A stretch of 13,772 bases of DNA from NCBI GenBank assembly GCA_034437695.1, contig DAOTTJ010000282.1:1-13772 (forward strand). The letters run 5' to 3'. Each line of letters opens with the position of its first letter. Positions within the stretch are counted from its first letter, which is position 1. The translations under genes and the position numbers were made by a program. Positions 1 to 6,450 of this stretch are shown here, piece by piece. Below the pieces are notes generated by a model, which saw nothing but the letters and a program-made list of their open reading frames with translations, was not told the DNA's origin and did not search any database. The stretch is from Paraktedonobacter sp034437695 (GTDB taxonomy: Bacteria > Chloroflexota > Ktedonobacteria > Ktedonobacterales > Ktedonobacteraceae).

Positions 1-995
1 ATATCATCTTTACGTTTCCAATCTTCAATGCGTTGATGTTGCTGGACCACGTTTTTGGCGATTTCGGTCTCTCCATTATCGTCCTGACGCTGATAGTTCG
101 CCTGTGTCTCTTTCCCCTGACGCTGAAACAATTGCGCTCGACTAAAGCCACTCAGGCCATTCAACCGTTGATGGCGGACCTCAAGAAAAAATATGCCAAC
201 GATAGCCGCGCTCAGTACGAAGCTATGCAGGCACTGTACAAAGAATACAATATCAGCCCGGTGGCTGGCTGCTTGCCTCTCCTGGTCCAACTCCCCGTGC
301 TCTACGGACTCTTTGGCGCGATGCGCCAGGTGTTGTCTCCCGCTGGCGGCCATCTTACGCTCACAACCATCAATAGCCTGATTTATCCTTTCTTGCCTTT
401 ATTCAAGGCAATCCCCAGCTTTGATCTGCGCTGGTTCACCTTCTTGAACTCAGGTTGGGCGCTCTCGCTAGCACAACCCGATATGACGCATATTCTCCCG
501 GTCCTGGCTGGTCTGGCAACTTTTGCCCAGTTGCGCATGTCGCAGGCACGAAACAGAGCGAGCGGCGGCGGTCAGCAGGCGGATATGATGGCGCAGCAAA
601 TGCAGATCATGTCCTTCATCATGCCGTTTGTCACCGGTTTTATTGCCTGGAGTTTCCCGGCTGGTCTGGCTCTTTACTGGACGACAACCTCGGTCTTTAG
701 TATGATCCAGCAGTACTTTGTCACTGGTTGGGGTTCGCTGTTTGTCGCACCTCCCGTCCTGGCTGGTCTGGGCAGCAACAGCACAACGAGTACTACAAAG
801 AAGTCTGTGCCGTCCACGCCAAAGGTTGTAGAGGCGACGGCTGAAGTCGCGGGAGACAAGGGTGGCACGGTTAACGGCACCGCTGCTTACAACAACAATG
901 CGGGGAATTCATCTGCGCGTCGCCGCCGTCCAAATAGCGCGTCTGCCCGCCGTCGTGGCAGTACCGTCCCCAGGCGCAATCCATCGCGCAGCTAA
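1..995 (+). CDS. yidC: Membrane protein insertase YidC/Oxa1 (5' partial)
   Basis: YidC inserts and folds membrane proteins, alone or with SecYEG. The reading frame is open from base 3, so the start lies upstream and the TTG at 33 is not the true start. Seen from the edge: a helix ending in LTLIVR, whose Arg (codon 99-101) matches the conserved hydrophilic-groove Arg of the family; the cytoplasmic loop with LKQLRSTKATQAIQP and a helical hairpin; then SPVAGCLPLLVQLPVLYGLF, and later MSFIMPFVTGFIAWSFPAGLALYW, all YidC signatures. The tail is basic (ARRRRP, ARRRGS, PRRNPSRS), as in insertases that contact the ribosome through the C-terminus. It is followed 65 bp later by jag, the usual partner in the rpmH-rnpA-yidC-jag cluster. 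The missing N-terminal part probably holds the first TM segment only, as in Gram-positive-type YidC, but this cannot be checked here. Confidence 0.96.
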   Translation, partial: IIFTFPIFNALMLLDHVFGDFGLSIIVLTLIVRLCLFPLTLKQLRSTKATQAIQPLMADLKKKYANDSRAQYEAMQALYKEYNISPVAGCLPLLVQLPVLYGLFGAMRQVLSPAGGHLTLTTINSLIYPFLPLFKAIPSFDLRWFTFLNSGWALSLAQPDMTHILPVLAGLATFAQLRMSQARNRASGGGQQADMMAQQMQIMSFIMPFVTGFIAWSFPAGLALYWTTTSVFSMIQQYFVTGWGSLFVAPPVLAGLGSNSTTSTTKKSVPSTPKVVEATAEVAGDKGGTVNGTAAYNNNAGNSSARRRRPNSASARRRGSTVPRRNPSRS

Positions 996-1043
996 AAGAT
1001 GTGCTGACTAGCCCCGACCATTCCGCAGCGGGGATAAAAATAT

Positions 1044-1050
1044 ATGGAGG
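1044..1050 (+). promoter_or_regulatory. Ribosome binding site deciding the jag start
   Basis: ATGGAGG lies 10 nt before the GTG at 1061. The longer frame from the GTG at 1001 has no comparable site and adds 20 residues that do not fit the Jag-N domain, so translation most likely begins at 1061. Confidence 0.7.
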
Positions 1051-1060
1051 CAACAAAATC

Positions 1061-2005
1061 GTGGAAAGCATTGAGGTAAGTGGCAAAAGTGTTGATGATG
1101 CTGTTTTACAGGCCCTGGTTCGCCTACGCAAACGTCGTGACGAGGTAGAAATCACTGTGTTACAGCAGCCAACACGCGGAACGTTCGGGATTGGGGGCAA
1201 AGAAGCCCTCATCCGCGTAACGGTTCTCTCGACGCGTGGGGCCGCTGTGATTACGCCAGAGATGGCCGATGCGCTGCTTGGTCCCGATGACGATGAGTTG
1301 TATGAGGAGGAGGAGGAGGAAGGCGAGATGGAAGAGGAATATGAGGAGGAAGAGGTCCCTGATGAAGAAGAGTTCGAGGACGAAGATGAATTTACCGGGG
1401 AATATGAAGACGATGAAGACGATGAAGAGGAAGAGGAGGAGGCAAAGCTTCCACAGCCCGTGCTCGCACTGAATCAGCTAGGCATCGATGTGGAACAGAT
1501 CACCGTTGCCGAGGGCGAGATGCAAGAGGTAGAAAACCCTAGCAATGAGGATATCGCGGTCACCGTCGACGTTTTACAACATATTTTGCAGTATATCAAC
1601 ATCCGCGCAGCCGTCCAGGTGCGCTCGCAGAGTCCTTTAACACTCAACATCCAGGGCATTAATGAAAACCTCGGCCTCCTGATTGGTCGGCGAGGCGAAA
1701 CGCTTTCAGCCCTGCAACTCCTCGTTAGCTTAATTGTCAGCCATCGCACAAAGCACCGCATGCGCATTATTGTAGACGCCGAGAACTATCGCCAGCGCCG
1801 CGAAGAAAATCTACGCTCGCTCGCCCTGCGCGTGGCTCAGCAGGTCCGCAACTATCGCCGCTCCATAGCCCTTGAGGCCATGCCCCCTCACGAGCGGCGC
1901 ATCGTTCACATCGCTCTGGCTGAGAGTAAAGATATCAGTACCGAGAGCATTGGGGAAGGCGACGCCCGCCGCGTGGTTATTTCGCTCAAACGTGCAGGCC
2001 GCTAG
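1061..2005 (+). CDS. jag: RNA-binding protein Jag/KhpB (Jag-N, KH, R3H)
   Basis: Jag (KhpB/EloR) is a cytoplasmic RNA-binding protein that in other bacteria works with KhpA in control of cell elongation and division. The 314-residue product from the GTG at 1061 has three parts. The Jag-N domain (about 1-53) carries VSGKSVDDAVLQALVRL and ends in GTFGIGGKEALIRV. A linker (76-127) has 40 of 52 residues Asp or Glu. The C-terminal half has a type II KH domain (about 165-240) with LLIGRRGETL (GRRG 209-212) and an R3H domain with the RxxxH signature at R279-H283. The start was chosen from the GGAGG site and the Jag-N boundary; the frame is open back to 1001. It follows yidC by 65 bp and precedes a PfkB kinase by 42 bp, so a common transcript is likely. 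The acidic linker is longer and purer than in typical homologues known to me. The product call is secure; the RNA targets are unknown. Confidence 0.95.
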   Translation: MESIEVSGKSVDDAVLQALVRLRKRRDEVEITVLQQPTRGTFGIGGKEALIRVTVLSTRGAAVITPEMADALLGPDDDELYEEEEEEGEMEEEYEEEEVPDEEEFEDEDEFTGEYEDDEDDEEEEEEAKLPQPVLALNQLGIDVEQITVAEGEMQEVENPSNEDIAVTVDVLQHILQYINIRAAVQVRSQSPLTLNIQGINENLGLLIGRRGETLSALQLLVSLIVSHRTKHRMRIIVDAENYRQRREENLRSLALRVAQQVRNYRRSIALEAMPPHERRIVHIALAESKDISTESIGEGDARRVVISLKRAGR

Positions 2006-2047
2006 CTTCGTTGTGGAAGAGATGGAGCTTGCTTCATTTCTTCCTAT

Positions 2048-2977
2048 GTGACCAGGGGAAAACATTTGCCGTCAAACGAGATGCCTGCCCACGCTCTTCT
2101 ACACGTCCAGCAGCCCACCTTTCTCGCGATCGGACATGTGACGCGTGATCTTCTGCCGGACGCCGATTTCAGACTCGGCGGCACAGTGGCATTTGCCGCG
2201 CTAACTGCGGTTCGTCTTGGTCTGTCCTCGGCGATAGTCTCGCGCGCCGACGAAGCGCTGTGTGCTCAACTTCCCTCACTGCTCCCCGATGTAGCGCTAA
2301 CCATTCACCCGGCCCCAATGACCACTACCTTTGAAAATCGCTACAACGCAGGCTTCCGCGTCCAATACCTACGCGCACGCGCCCCCTCGCTCGAACTCGC
2401 CGACATACCGACCGCGTGGCTACACGCTCCACTCATCCTGCTCGCCCCGTTGGCTCAGGAGATCCCGCTTGCACTGCTCCAAAACCTGCCACGCCAGCCC
2501 GGTTCACTGTTGGCCGCAACGCCCCAGGGCTGGCTGCGCCGCTGGGACACCGCTGGCCGGGTCTGGCCGGTCGCCTGGCAAGACGCCACAACCCTCCTGC
2601 CCTTGCTCGACATACTCATTCTCAGTCGCGACGACCTCCTGCCGTTTGCCAACAGTCAACCGGCAGCCATCGATGCACTGCTGGCCGACTGGAGCAGCCG
2701 CGTCCCCTTGCTAGTCGCCACTGAGGGCAGCAGCGGAGCAACGCTCTTTGAGCAGGGCCGCCCCATACATTTTCCCGCCTATCCCGCAACCGAGATCGAC
2801 CCCACAGGCGCAGGCGACGTTTTCGCCGCCGCCTTCCTGGTTCACCTCCACCAGCATCACGAACCGCATGCCGCGGCTAACTTCGCCAACTGCGTCGCCT
2901 CACTTGCCATCGAACAGCCCGGCATCAATGGCATTCCCACCCCCCAACAGATCCAAACCCGCCTGAAACCCCTCTAA
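2048..2977 (+). CDS. PfkB-family carbohydrate/nucleoside kinase
   Basis: This is a ribokinase-fold kinase that moves the ATP gamma-phosphate to a hydroxyl of a sugar, nucleoside or similar small molecule; the substrate cannot be read from the sequence. In the 309-residue frame the N-terminal substrate lid contains AIGHVTRDLLPD and RLGGTVAFAALTAVRLG (about 27-59). The C-terminal signature is DPTGAGDVFAAAF (251-263), with D257 as the expected catalytic base in the anion-hole motif GAGD. VATEGSSGATLF (223-234) matches the strand before it. The length is normal for the family. The start is uncertain: GTG at 2048 has only a GGAG 20 nt upstream, and ATG at 2081, just before the conserved fold, has no good site either. 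It lies 42 bp behind jag, where mnmE is found in many bacteria. The stop is followed by a long hairpin and a structured repeat. Confidence 0.9.
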   Translation: MTRGKHLPSNEMPAHALLHVQQPTFLAIGHVTRDLLPDADFRLGGTVAFAALTAVRLGLSSAIVSRADEALCAQLPSLLPDVALTIHPAPMTTTFENRYNAGFRVQYLRARAPSLELADIPTAWLHAPLILLAPLAQEIPLALLQNLPRQPGSLLAATPQGWLRRWDTAGRVWPVAWQDATTLLPLLDILILSRDDLLPFANSQPAAIDALLADWSSRVPLLVATEGSSGATLFEQGRPIHFPAYPATEIDPTGAGDVFAAAFLVHLHQHHEPHAAANFANCVASLAIEQPGINGIPTPQQIQTRLKPL

Positions 2978-3007
2978 ACACAAACAAAAGTCACTAACAG
3001 CATCTTT

Positions 3008-3065
3008 ATATAGAGGTAAAATCAGGCTGTGGGCGACTGCCCACAGCCTGATTTTACCTCTATAT
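3008..3065. repeat. 27-bp perfect inverted repeat (long hairpin)
   Basis: The arms 3008-3034 and 3039-3065 are exact reverse complements around a four-base GACT loop. The stem starts AT-rich at the base and ends GC-rich at the tip (CTGTGGGC/GCCCACAG). It sits 30 bp after the kinase stop and between converging genes, so it may stop transcription from one or both sides. It lacks the T-run of a standard intrinsic terminator, so a mobile palindromic repeat is an equal possibility. Confidence 0.85.
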
Positions 3066-3082
3066 TGATTGGGAGGTGGCAT

Positions 3083-3223
3083 AGTGCTCTGTCACGCTTC
3101 GATTGACGCCAGCAGGGATGCAAGGGGGGCAACCCCTTGACTGGGGTCTGGGGCTGTACCCCAGTCTTCTTCTCCCTCCACGTCGCCTGCGGCGACGCGT
3201 CACAGGAAGCTTGACAGAGCACT
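3083..3223. repeat. MITE-like structured repeat, copy 1
   Basis: The ends 3083-3100 and 3206-3223 are 18-bp inverted repeats with one mismatch (AGTGCTCTGTCA then GCTTC). Inside are three hairpins in order: AAGGGG/CCCCTT near 3121-3138; a 9-bp stem GACTGGGGT/ACCCCAGTC (3139-3147 with 3158-3166); and a 7-bp stem CGTCGCC/GGCGACG (3181-3187 with 3191-3197, loop TGC). It contains no coding frame of note. A second copy in the same orientation lies at 4831-4969, with 46 identical bases in a row (3111-3156 and 4859-4904). TGGGTGGG just after the right end (3225-3232) is also shared, so the true border may lie a little further right. No clear target duplication is seen. It is either a non-autonomous mobile element or an RNA-structure repeat. 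Confidence 0.8.
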
Positions 3224-3257
3224 CTGGGTGGGACAAACGAGAAAAACCAGGAATATC

Positions 3258-4529
3258 CTATATAGCGCGAGCCAAATGATAATCCTTTGAACCCTTGCGC
3301 AAAACCAGATATTGACCCTCGATTAGCGAAGAGCTATCGAGCTTCGCCTGGACATCGACAACCCGCCGATTATTGACGTAGATGCCGCCGCTCTCAATCA
3401 GCCGACGAGCGCCGCTTTTAGAAGGTGCGTAGCCGCAGGTAACGACCGCATCGATCAGCGCCAGACCTTCATCGGCAAAAGAGCTTCTCGCCAGATCGTG
3501 CGAAGGGACATCGGCAAAGATATCAAGCACATCGCTGGCGCTCAGACCCGCTATCTCGCCGCCGAAAAGCACCTGGCTGGCCACCACCGCACGGTGCAGA
3601 TGGTCATCGCCGTGAACCATACGCGTCACCTCCTGTGCCAGACGACGTTGCGCCTCGCGCTTCTCCGGTGCAACCTGCATCGCCACCGCTAGCTCCGCAA
3701 TCTCCGCTTGATCCAGCAGCGTGAACGACTTGAGGTAACGCACTACATCCTGATCATCGCAATTAAACCAGAACTGATAGAAGCGGAACGGCGAGGTCAA
3801 CTGCGGATCAAGCCAGACCGCCCCATCGACGCTCTTACCAAACTTGGCCCCCGAACTATTCGTCATCAGCGGAAAGACCATCCCATAGCCTTTTGCACCG
3901 CGCAACTTACGGATTAACTCGGCCCCAGCCACAATATTGCCCCACTGATCGCTGCCACCCATCTGTAGATTGCAGTTGTAGCGATCGTGCAACATCAAGA
4001 AATCATAAGACTGAAGCAGCATATAGCTAAATTCAGTAAATGAAATGCCGTCGCCGCGCTCGTAGCGCAGTTTCACCGACTCTTTGGCCAGCATATAATT
4101 CACAGTAAAATGTTTGCCGACATCGCGCAGAAAATCTACCATACTCATCGTACCCAACCAATCGGCATTATTGAGCAAAAGAGCCGGATTGGTCTTGCTG
4201 GAAAAATCCAGAAAACGACCGAGTTGAGCGCGAATACCTTCTACATTAAAGGCGAGCTGTTCATTAGAAAGCAACTGACGTTCTGACGTTCGCCCACTGG
4301 GATCGCCAATCATACCCGTCCCGCCGCCAACGAGAGCAATCGGCGTATGCCCAGAGCGTTGCAGACGCATCAACATCAGCATCGGCAATAGTGAACCGAC
4401 GTGCAAACTCGCCGCAGTCGGGTCAAAACCGATATAGCCAGTCACACGCCCTTTAACGAGCGCCTCCTGCACACCCTCAGTTGCATCATAGAGCATCCCT
4501 CGCCACTGCAATTCTTCGTATAGATTCAT
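3258..4529 (-). CDS. tyrS: Tyrosyl-tRNA synthetase
   Basis: TyrRS is a class Ic synthetase that joins tyrosine to tRNA-Tyr in two steps via tyrosyl-AMP. The 423-residue protein has GYIGFDPTAASLHVGSL (31-47) with the HIGH-like HVGS at 43-46, IGDPSGR (74-80), the tyrosine-site motif QMGGSDQWGN (189-198), and the KMSKS-like KFGKS at 229-233. The C-terminus carries an S4 RNA-binding domain (about 365-400: SKSGARRLIESGGIYVNN). Length and domain order are those of the bacterial KFGKS-type TyrRS. The ATG at 4529 is chosen over the in-frame GTG at 4541 because GAGGA sits 5 nt before it and the family starts with MNLYEEL-like residues. It is monocistronic, pointing towards the kinase, and flanked on both sides by copies of the same structured repeat. 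I saw no T-box core in the leader. Confidence 0.97.
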   Translation of the reverse strand: MNLYEELQWRGMLYDATEGVQEALVKGRVTGYIGFDPTAASLHVGSLLPMLMLMRLQRSGHTPIALVGGGTGMIGDPSGRTSERQLLSNEQLAFNVEGIRAQLGRFLDFSSKTNPALLLNNADWLGTMSMVDFLRDVGKHFTVNYMLAKESVKLRYERGDGISFTEFSYMLLQSYDFLMLHDRYNCNLQMGGSDQWGNIVAGAELIRKLRGAKGYGMVFPLMTNSSGAKFGKSVDGAVWLDPQLTSPFRFYQFWFNCDDQDVVRYLKSFTLLDQAEIAELAVAMQVAPEKREAQRRLAQEVTRMVHGDDHLHRAVVASQVLFGGEIAGLSASDVLDIFADVPSHDLARSSFADEGLALIDAVVTCGYAPSKSGARRLIESGGIYVNNRRVVDVQAKLDSSSLIEGQYLVLRKGSKDYHLARAI

Positions 4530-4534
4530 TACTT

Positions 4535-4539
4535 TCCTC
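4535..4539 (-). promoter_or_regulatory. Ribosome binding site deciding the tyrS start
   Basis: On the - strand GAGGA is followed by AAGTA and the ATG at 4529. This supports the 423-residue product over the 427-residue one. Confidence 0.7.
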
Positions 4540-4580
4540 ACAAAAGAGCTTAGTTAGCTTGTCTCATACTTGCTCCTGCT

Positions 4581-4609
4581 ATTCTAACAGAGTAACTCAA
4601 CACACTCAA
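4581..4609 (-). promoter_or_regulatory. tyrS: Predicted tyrS promoter
   Basis: Read on the - strand, TTGAGT (4609-4604), a 17-bp spacer and TAGAAT (4586-4581) form a sigma70-type promoter with 4/6 and 5/6 matches to consensus. Transcription would begin near 4574 and give a leader of about 45 nt, too short for a T-box riboswitch. It lies between tyrS and the hairpin-rich block, so the block is upstream of the promoter, not in the leader. Confidence 0.5.
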
Positions 4610-4670
4610 CCTTTCTAGCCAGCCCCACCAGACTATTTCATGCTCGGCATGTGGCCCCCATGAAGTGAAG

Positions 4671-4818
4671 CAGGAGTGCAGAGGGCGCCAGCCCTTTGCT
4701 GGCACCATGTCTGGAGGACAAGTAATCTGGGGTGTCCCCAACAAGCTTTTTCTTTTGTTATGCCTGTTTTGCCGGAGGCAAAACAGGCATAACAGGAGTG
4801 CAGAGAGGTGCTCTCTGC
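4671..4818. repeat. Third, diverged hairpin module upstream of tyrS
   Basis: This block repeats the interior plan of the two MITE-like copies with different sequence. It opens with GCAGGAGTGCA (compare GCAGGGATGCA). Then come a GGGC/GCCC hairpin (4683-4686 with 4691-4694) that competes with GCCAGC/GCTGGC (4687-4692 with 4698-4703), and TCTGGGGTGTCCCCA (stem 4728-4732 with 4736-4740; compare TCTGGGGCTGTACCCCA). A pyrimidine tract follows, and then a long hairpin ending in ACAGG. CAGGAGTGCAGAG occurs twice (4671-4683 and 4793-4805), the second time leading into an 8-bp stem GCAGAGAG/CTCTCTGC (4800-4807 with 4811-4818), as if a second unit began there. Confidence 0.55.
4756..4794. repeat. 18-bp perfect inverted repeat (hairpin)
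   Basis: The arms 4756-4773 and 4777-4794 are exact reverse complements around a GGA loop (stem TGTTATGCCTGTTTTGCC). On the + strand it is preceded by a T-rich run (CTTTTTCTTTT). It takes the place of the CGTCGCC/GGCGACG hairpin of the MITE-like copies; both have a GCC-3 nt-GGC tip. Read on the - strand the T-rich run becomes an A-run, so this does not look like a usual terminator. Confidence 0.85.
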
Positions 4819-4830
4819 TACCTTCTGCTT

Positions 4831-4969
4831 ATTGCTCTGTCAAACCTCGATTGACGACAGCAGGGATGCAAGGGGGGCAACCCCTTGACTGGGGTCTGGG
4901 GCTGCTCCCCAGCTTTTCTCTCTCTTCGTCGTCGCAGGCGACACGTTACAGGAAGCTTGACAGAGCATT
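4831..4969. repeat. MITE-like structured repeat, copy 2
   Basis: This is the same element as 3083-3223, in the same orientation and about 1.75 kb away on the other side of tyrS. The terminal inverted repeats are TGCTCTGTCAAACCTC (4833-4848) and GAAGCTTGACAGAGCA (4952-4967), with two mismatches. The 46-base core 4859-4904 is identical to copy 1. The CTGGGG/CCCCAG stem is kept, while the third hairpin has decayed to GTCG/CGAC. TTAT lies directly on both sides (4829-4832 region and 4968-4971), which could be a 4-bp target duplication, but TGGGTGGG further right is shared with copy 1, so this is not secure. Confidence 0.8.
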
Positions 4970-5021
4970 ATGGGTGGGCTTGCAGAAAATAAACTAGCCA
5001 AATGAAAACTATTGGAGTAAG

Positions 5022-5050
5022 TTGTCACACCTCTCATCATGTGCGATACT
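5022..5050 (+). promoter_or_regulatory. Possible promoter of the FIST gene
   Basis: TTGTCA (5022-5027), a 17-bp spacer and GATACT (5045-5050) match the sigma70 consensus at 5/6 and 4/6. The start site would be near 5057, giving a leader of about 175 nt before the ATG at 5233. The gap 4985-5232 shows nothing else that I can support. Confidence 0.35.
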
Positions 5051-5232
5051 ACTTCTAAGAAGTTCAAGCAGGAAAATCGCGCCAGGACACCTCCTGGATA
5101 GACACAGAAGAGGAACAGGACATGCAATATACCAATGACATCGCGGTCAAGTTCACCTATCACATCGTAGTTCCACAACGAGCATATTCCATCTGGCTGA
5201 AATCGCAGATATAGCGCGTCTGGGGAGGTTTT

Positions 5233-6420
5233 ATGGATAATCGCACTCCAGCCGCAAGGTCGGCAATTGTGGCTGACACAGATTGGGCAAGCGCACTCCA
5301 ACAGGCACTTGAGCAGACCAGCGACCTGGAACAGATAGATGTTACTATATTTTTTGCCAGTTCATTTTATGCCGACCATTATGCAGAGATGCTGGCACGT
5401 ATTCGGGCAGCGACAGGTACCCGCCTGCTCATCGGCTGCTCAAGCGAGGCGGTCATCGGCCTGGAAAGGGAACTCGAAGACACCCCGGCCCTTTCGCTCA
5501 TGACGCTTTCACTGCCCGGTTCAACCCTCCGTCCGGTGCATTTTACGCAGAAGATGATCGATGCATGCGAGACCCCTTTTTCATGGCAAACCTTTCTCAA
5601 TGTCCAGCTTATCGATGTCAATGCCTGGCTGGTTTTCGCTGATCCATTTCGCATAGAGATCGAACACCTCATCGATGGACTGGCCAATGCATACGGTGAA
5701 TGCCCCATTCTGGGCGGCCTGGCTTCAACTTCCAATCCCAGCACACGTCGCACACACGTCTTTCGCAACAACGAGATCTTCACCGAAGGTGGGGTCGGCC
5801 TAGCAATTGGCGGCTCTTACACTCTTCTACCACTCGTTTCCCAGGGTTGTGAACCAATTGGCGAAACGTGGACCATTACATCCGTACGCGATAATCTGAT
5901 TCAAACTATTTCTAACCGCCCGGCGTATGATATGCTAGTAGAGACATTCAAAAATCTGCCCTTTGATACGCAGCGGAGAGCGCCACGCAACCTGCTCGTA
6001 GGCCTGGCTGCCGATGAATACCTGGAGACATTCCAGCGCGGAAGCTTTCTGGTGCGACCGTTGATCGGGGTTGAACGCGGTACCGGTGCACTGGCTATCG
6101 GCGCACTTCCACGCATTGGACAGACTATCCAGTTCCAGATGCGCGATACTCTGGCCGCCGATCTCGACTTAAACGAACTTCTCGACCAGACCAGCGCCAC
6201 TCTGGGTCAGCAACCACCGATCGCAGGGATACTGTGTACCTGTAACGGACGAGGTGTAAGTATGTTCGGCACACCTCATCACGATGCCTGCGCAATCGCC
6301 CGCCATCTGGGCGATTTCCCCCTGGCAGGATGTTTCTGCAACGGGGAGATTGGTCCGATCGGGACGCGACCATTTTTGCACGGCTTCACAGCCAGCCTGG
6401 CGCTTTTGGTGCAAAAATAA
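5233..6420 (+). CDS. FIST signal-transduction domain protein
   Basis: FIST (F-box and intracellular signal transduction) domains are thought to sense small ligands, probably amino acids, and are often joined to histidine kinases, methyl-accepting or cyclase domains. Here the protein (395 residues) is FIST only. The FIST_N part (about 36-225) holds TRLLIGCSSEAVIGLE (63-78), CPILGGLAS (157-165) and LVSQGCEPIGETWTIT (201-216). The FIST_C part (about 226-380) holds the closing signature LAGCFCNGEIGPIG (364-377) with FLHGFTASLA. It has no signal peptide or membrane helix, so it is probably cytoplasmic. The start is clear: GGGGAGG (5222-5228) sits 4 nt before the ATG. An M3 peptidase starts 30 bp downstream and is probably co-transcribed. 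No output domain or adjacent regulator is visible, so the partner must be encoded elsewhere or act by binding. Confidence 0.9.
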   Translation: MDNRTPAARSAIVADTDWASALQQALEQTSDLEQIDVTIFFASSFYADHYAEMLARIRAATGTRLLIGCSSEAVIGLERELEDTPALSLMTLSLPGSTLRPVHFTQKMIDACETPFSWQTFLNVQLIDVNAWLVFADPFRIEIEHLIDGLANAYGECPILGGLASTSNPSTRRTHVFRNNEIFTEGGVGLAIGGSYTLLPLVSQGCEPIGETWTITSVRDNLIQTISNRPAYDMLVETFKNLPFDTQRRAPRNLLVGLAADEYLETFQRGSFLVRPLIGVERGTGALAIGALPRIGQTIQFQMRDTLAADLDLNELLDQTSATLGQQPPIAGILCTCNGRGVSMFGTPHHDACAIARHLGDFPLAGCFCNGEIGPIGTRPFLHGFTASLALLVQK

Positions 6421-6450
6421 GTCTTAACAGAAGAGGATACTATAGATTAT

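Noticed and set aside
1269..1472. Very basic 67-codon frame inside jag
   Set aside because: It is the +1 shadow of the acidic GAG/GAA-rich linker; its Arg/Lys-rich composition follows directly from that codon pattern.
3022..3222. Small - strand frame over the repeat between the kinase gene and tyrS
   Set aside because: It covers the hairpin and MITE-like copy 1. A similar frame arises in copy 2 because the DNA is repeated, not because a protein is conserved.
4530..4830. T-box riboswitch upstream of tyrS
   Set aside because: The predicted promoter leaves only about 45 nt of leader and no AAGGTGG-NACC-like antiterminator core is seen on the - strand.
3083..4969. Composite transposon carrying tyrS
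   Set aside because: There is no transposase or other mobile gene between the copies, and the elements have only short ends of their own; separate insertions are simpler.
4829..4971. TTAT target-site duplication around MITE-like copy 2
   Set aside because: Four matching bases can occur by chance, copy 1 shows no such duplication, and homology between copies continues into TGGGTGGG past the right TTAT.
4840..5301. A 153-codon open frame on the - strand upstream of the FIST gene
   Set aside because: It runs through the MITE-like copy 2 and into the FIST coding region on the other strand, without a ribosome site or protein-like pattern.
6125..6414. Two - strand frames within the FIST gene
   Set aside because: They overlap a strongly recognisable FIST_C coding region on the + strand and have no start signals or domains.
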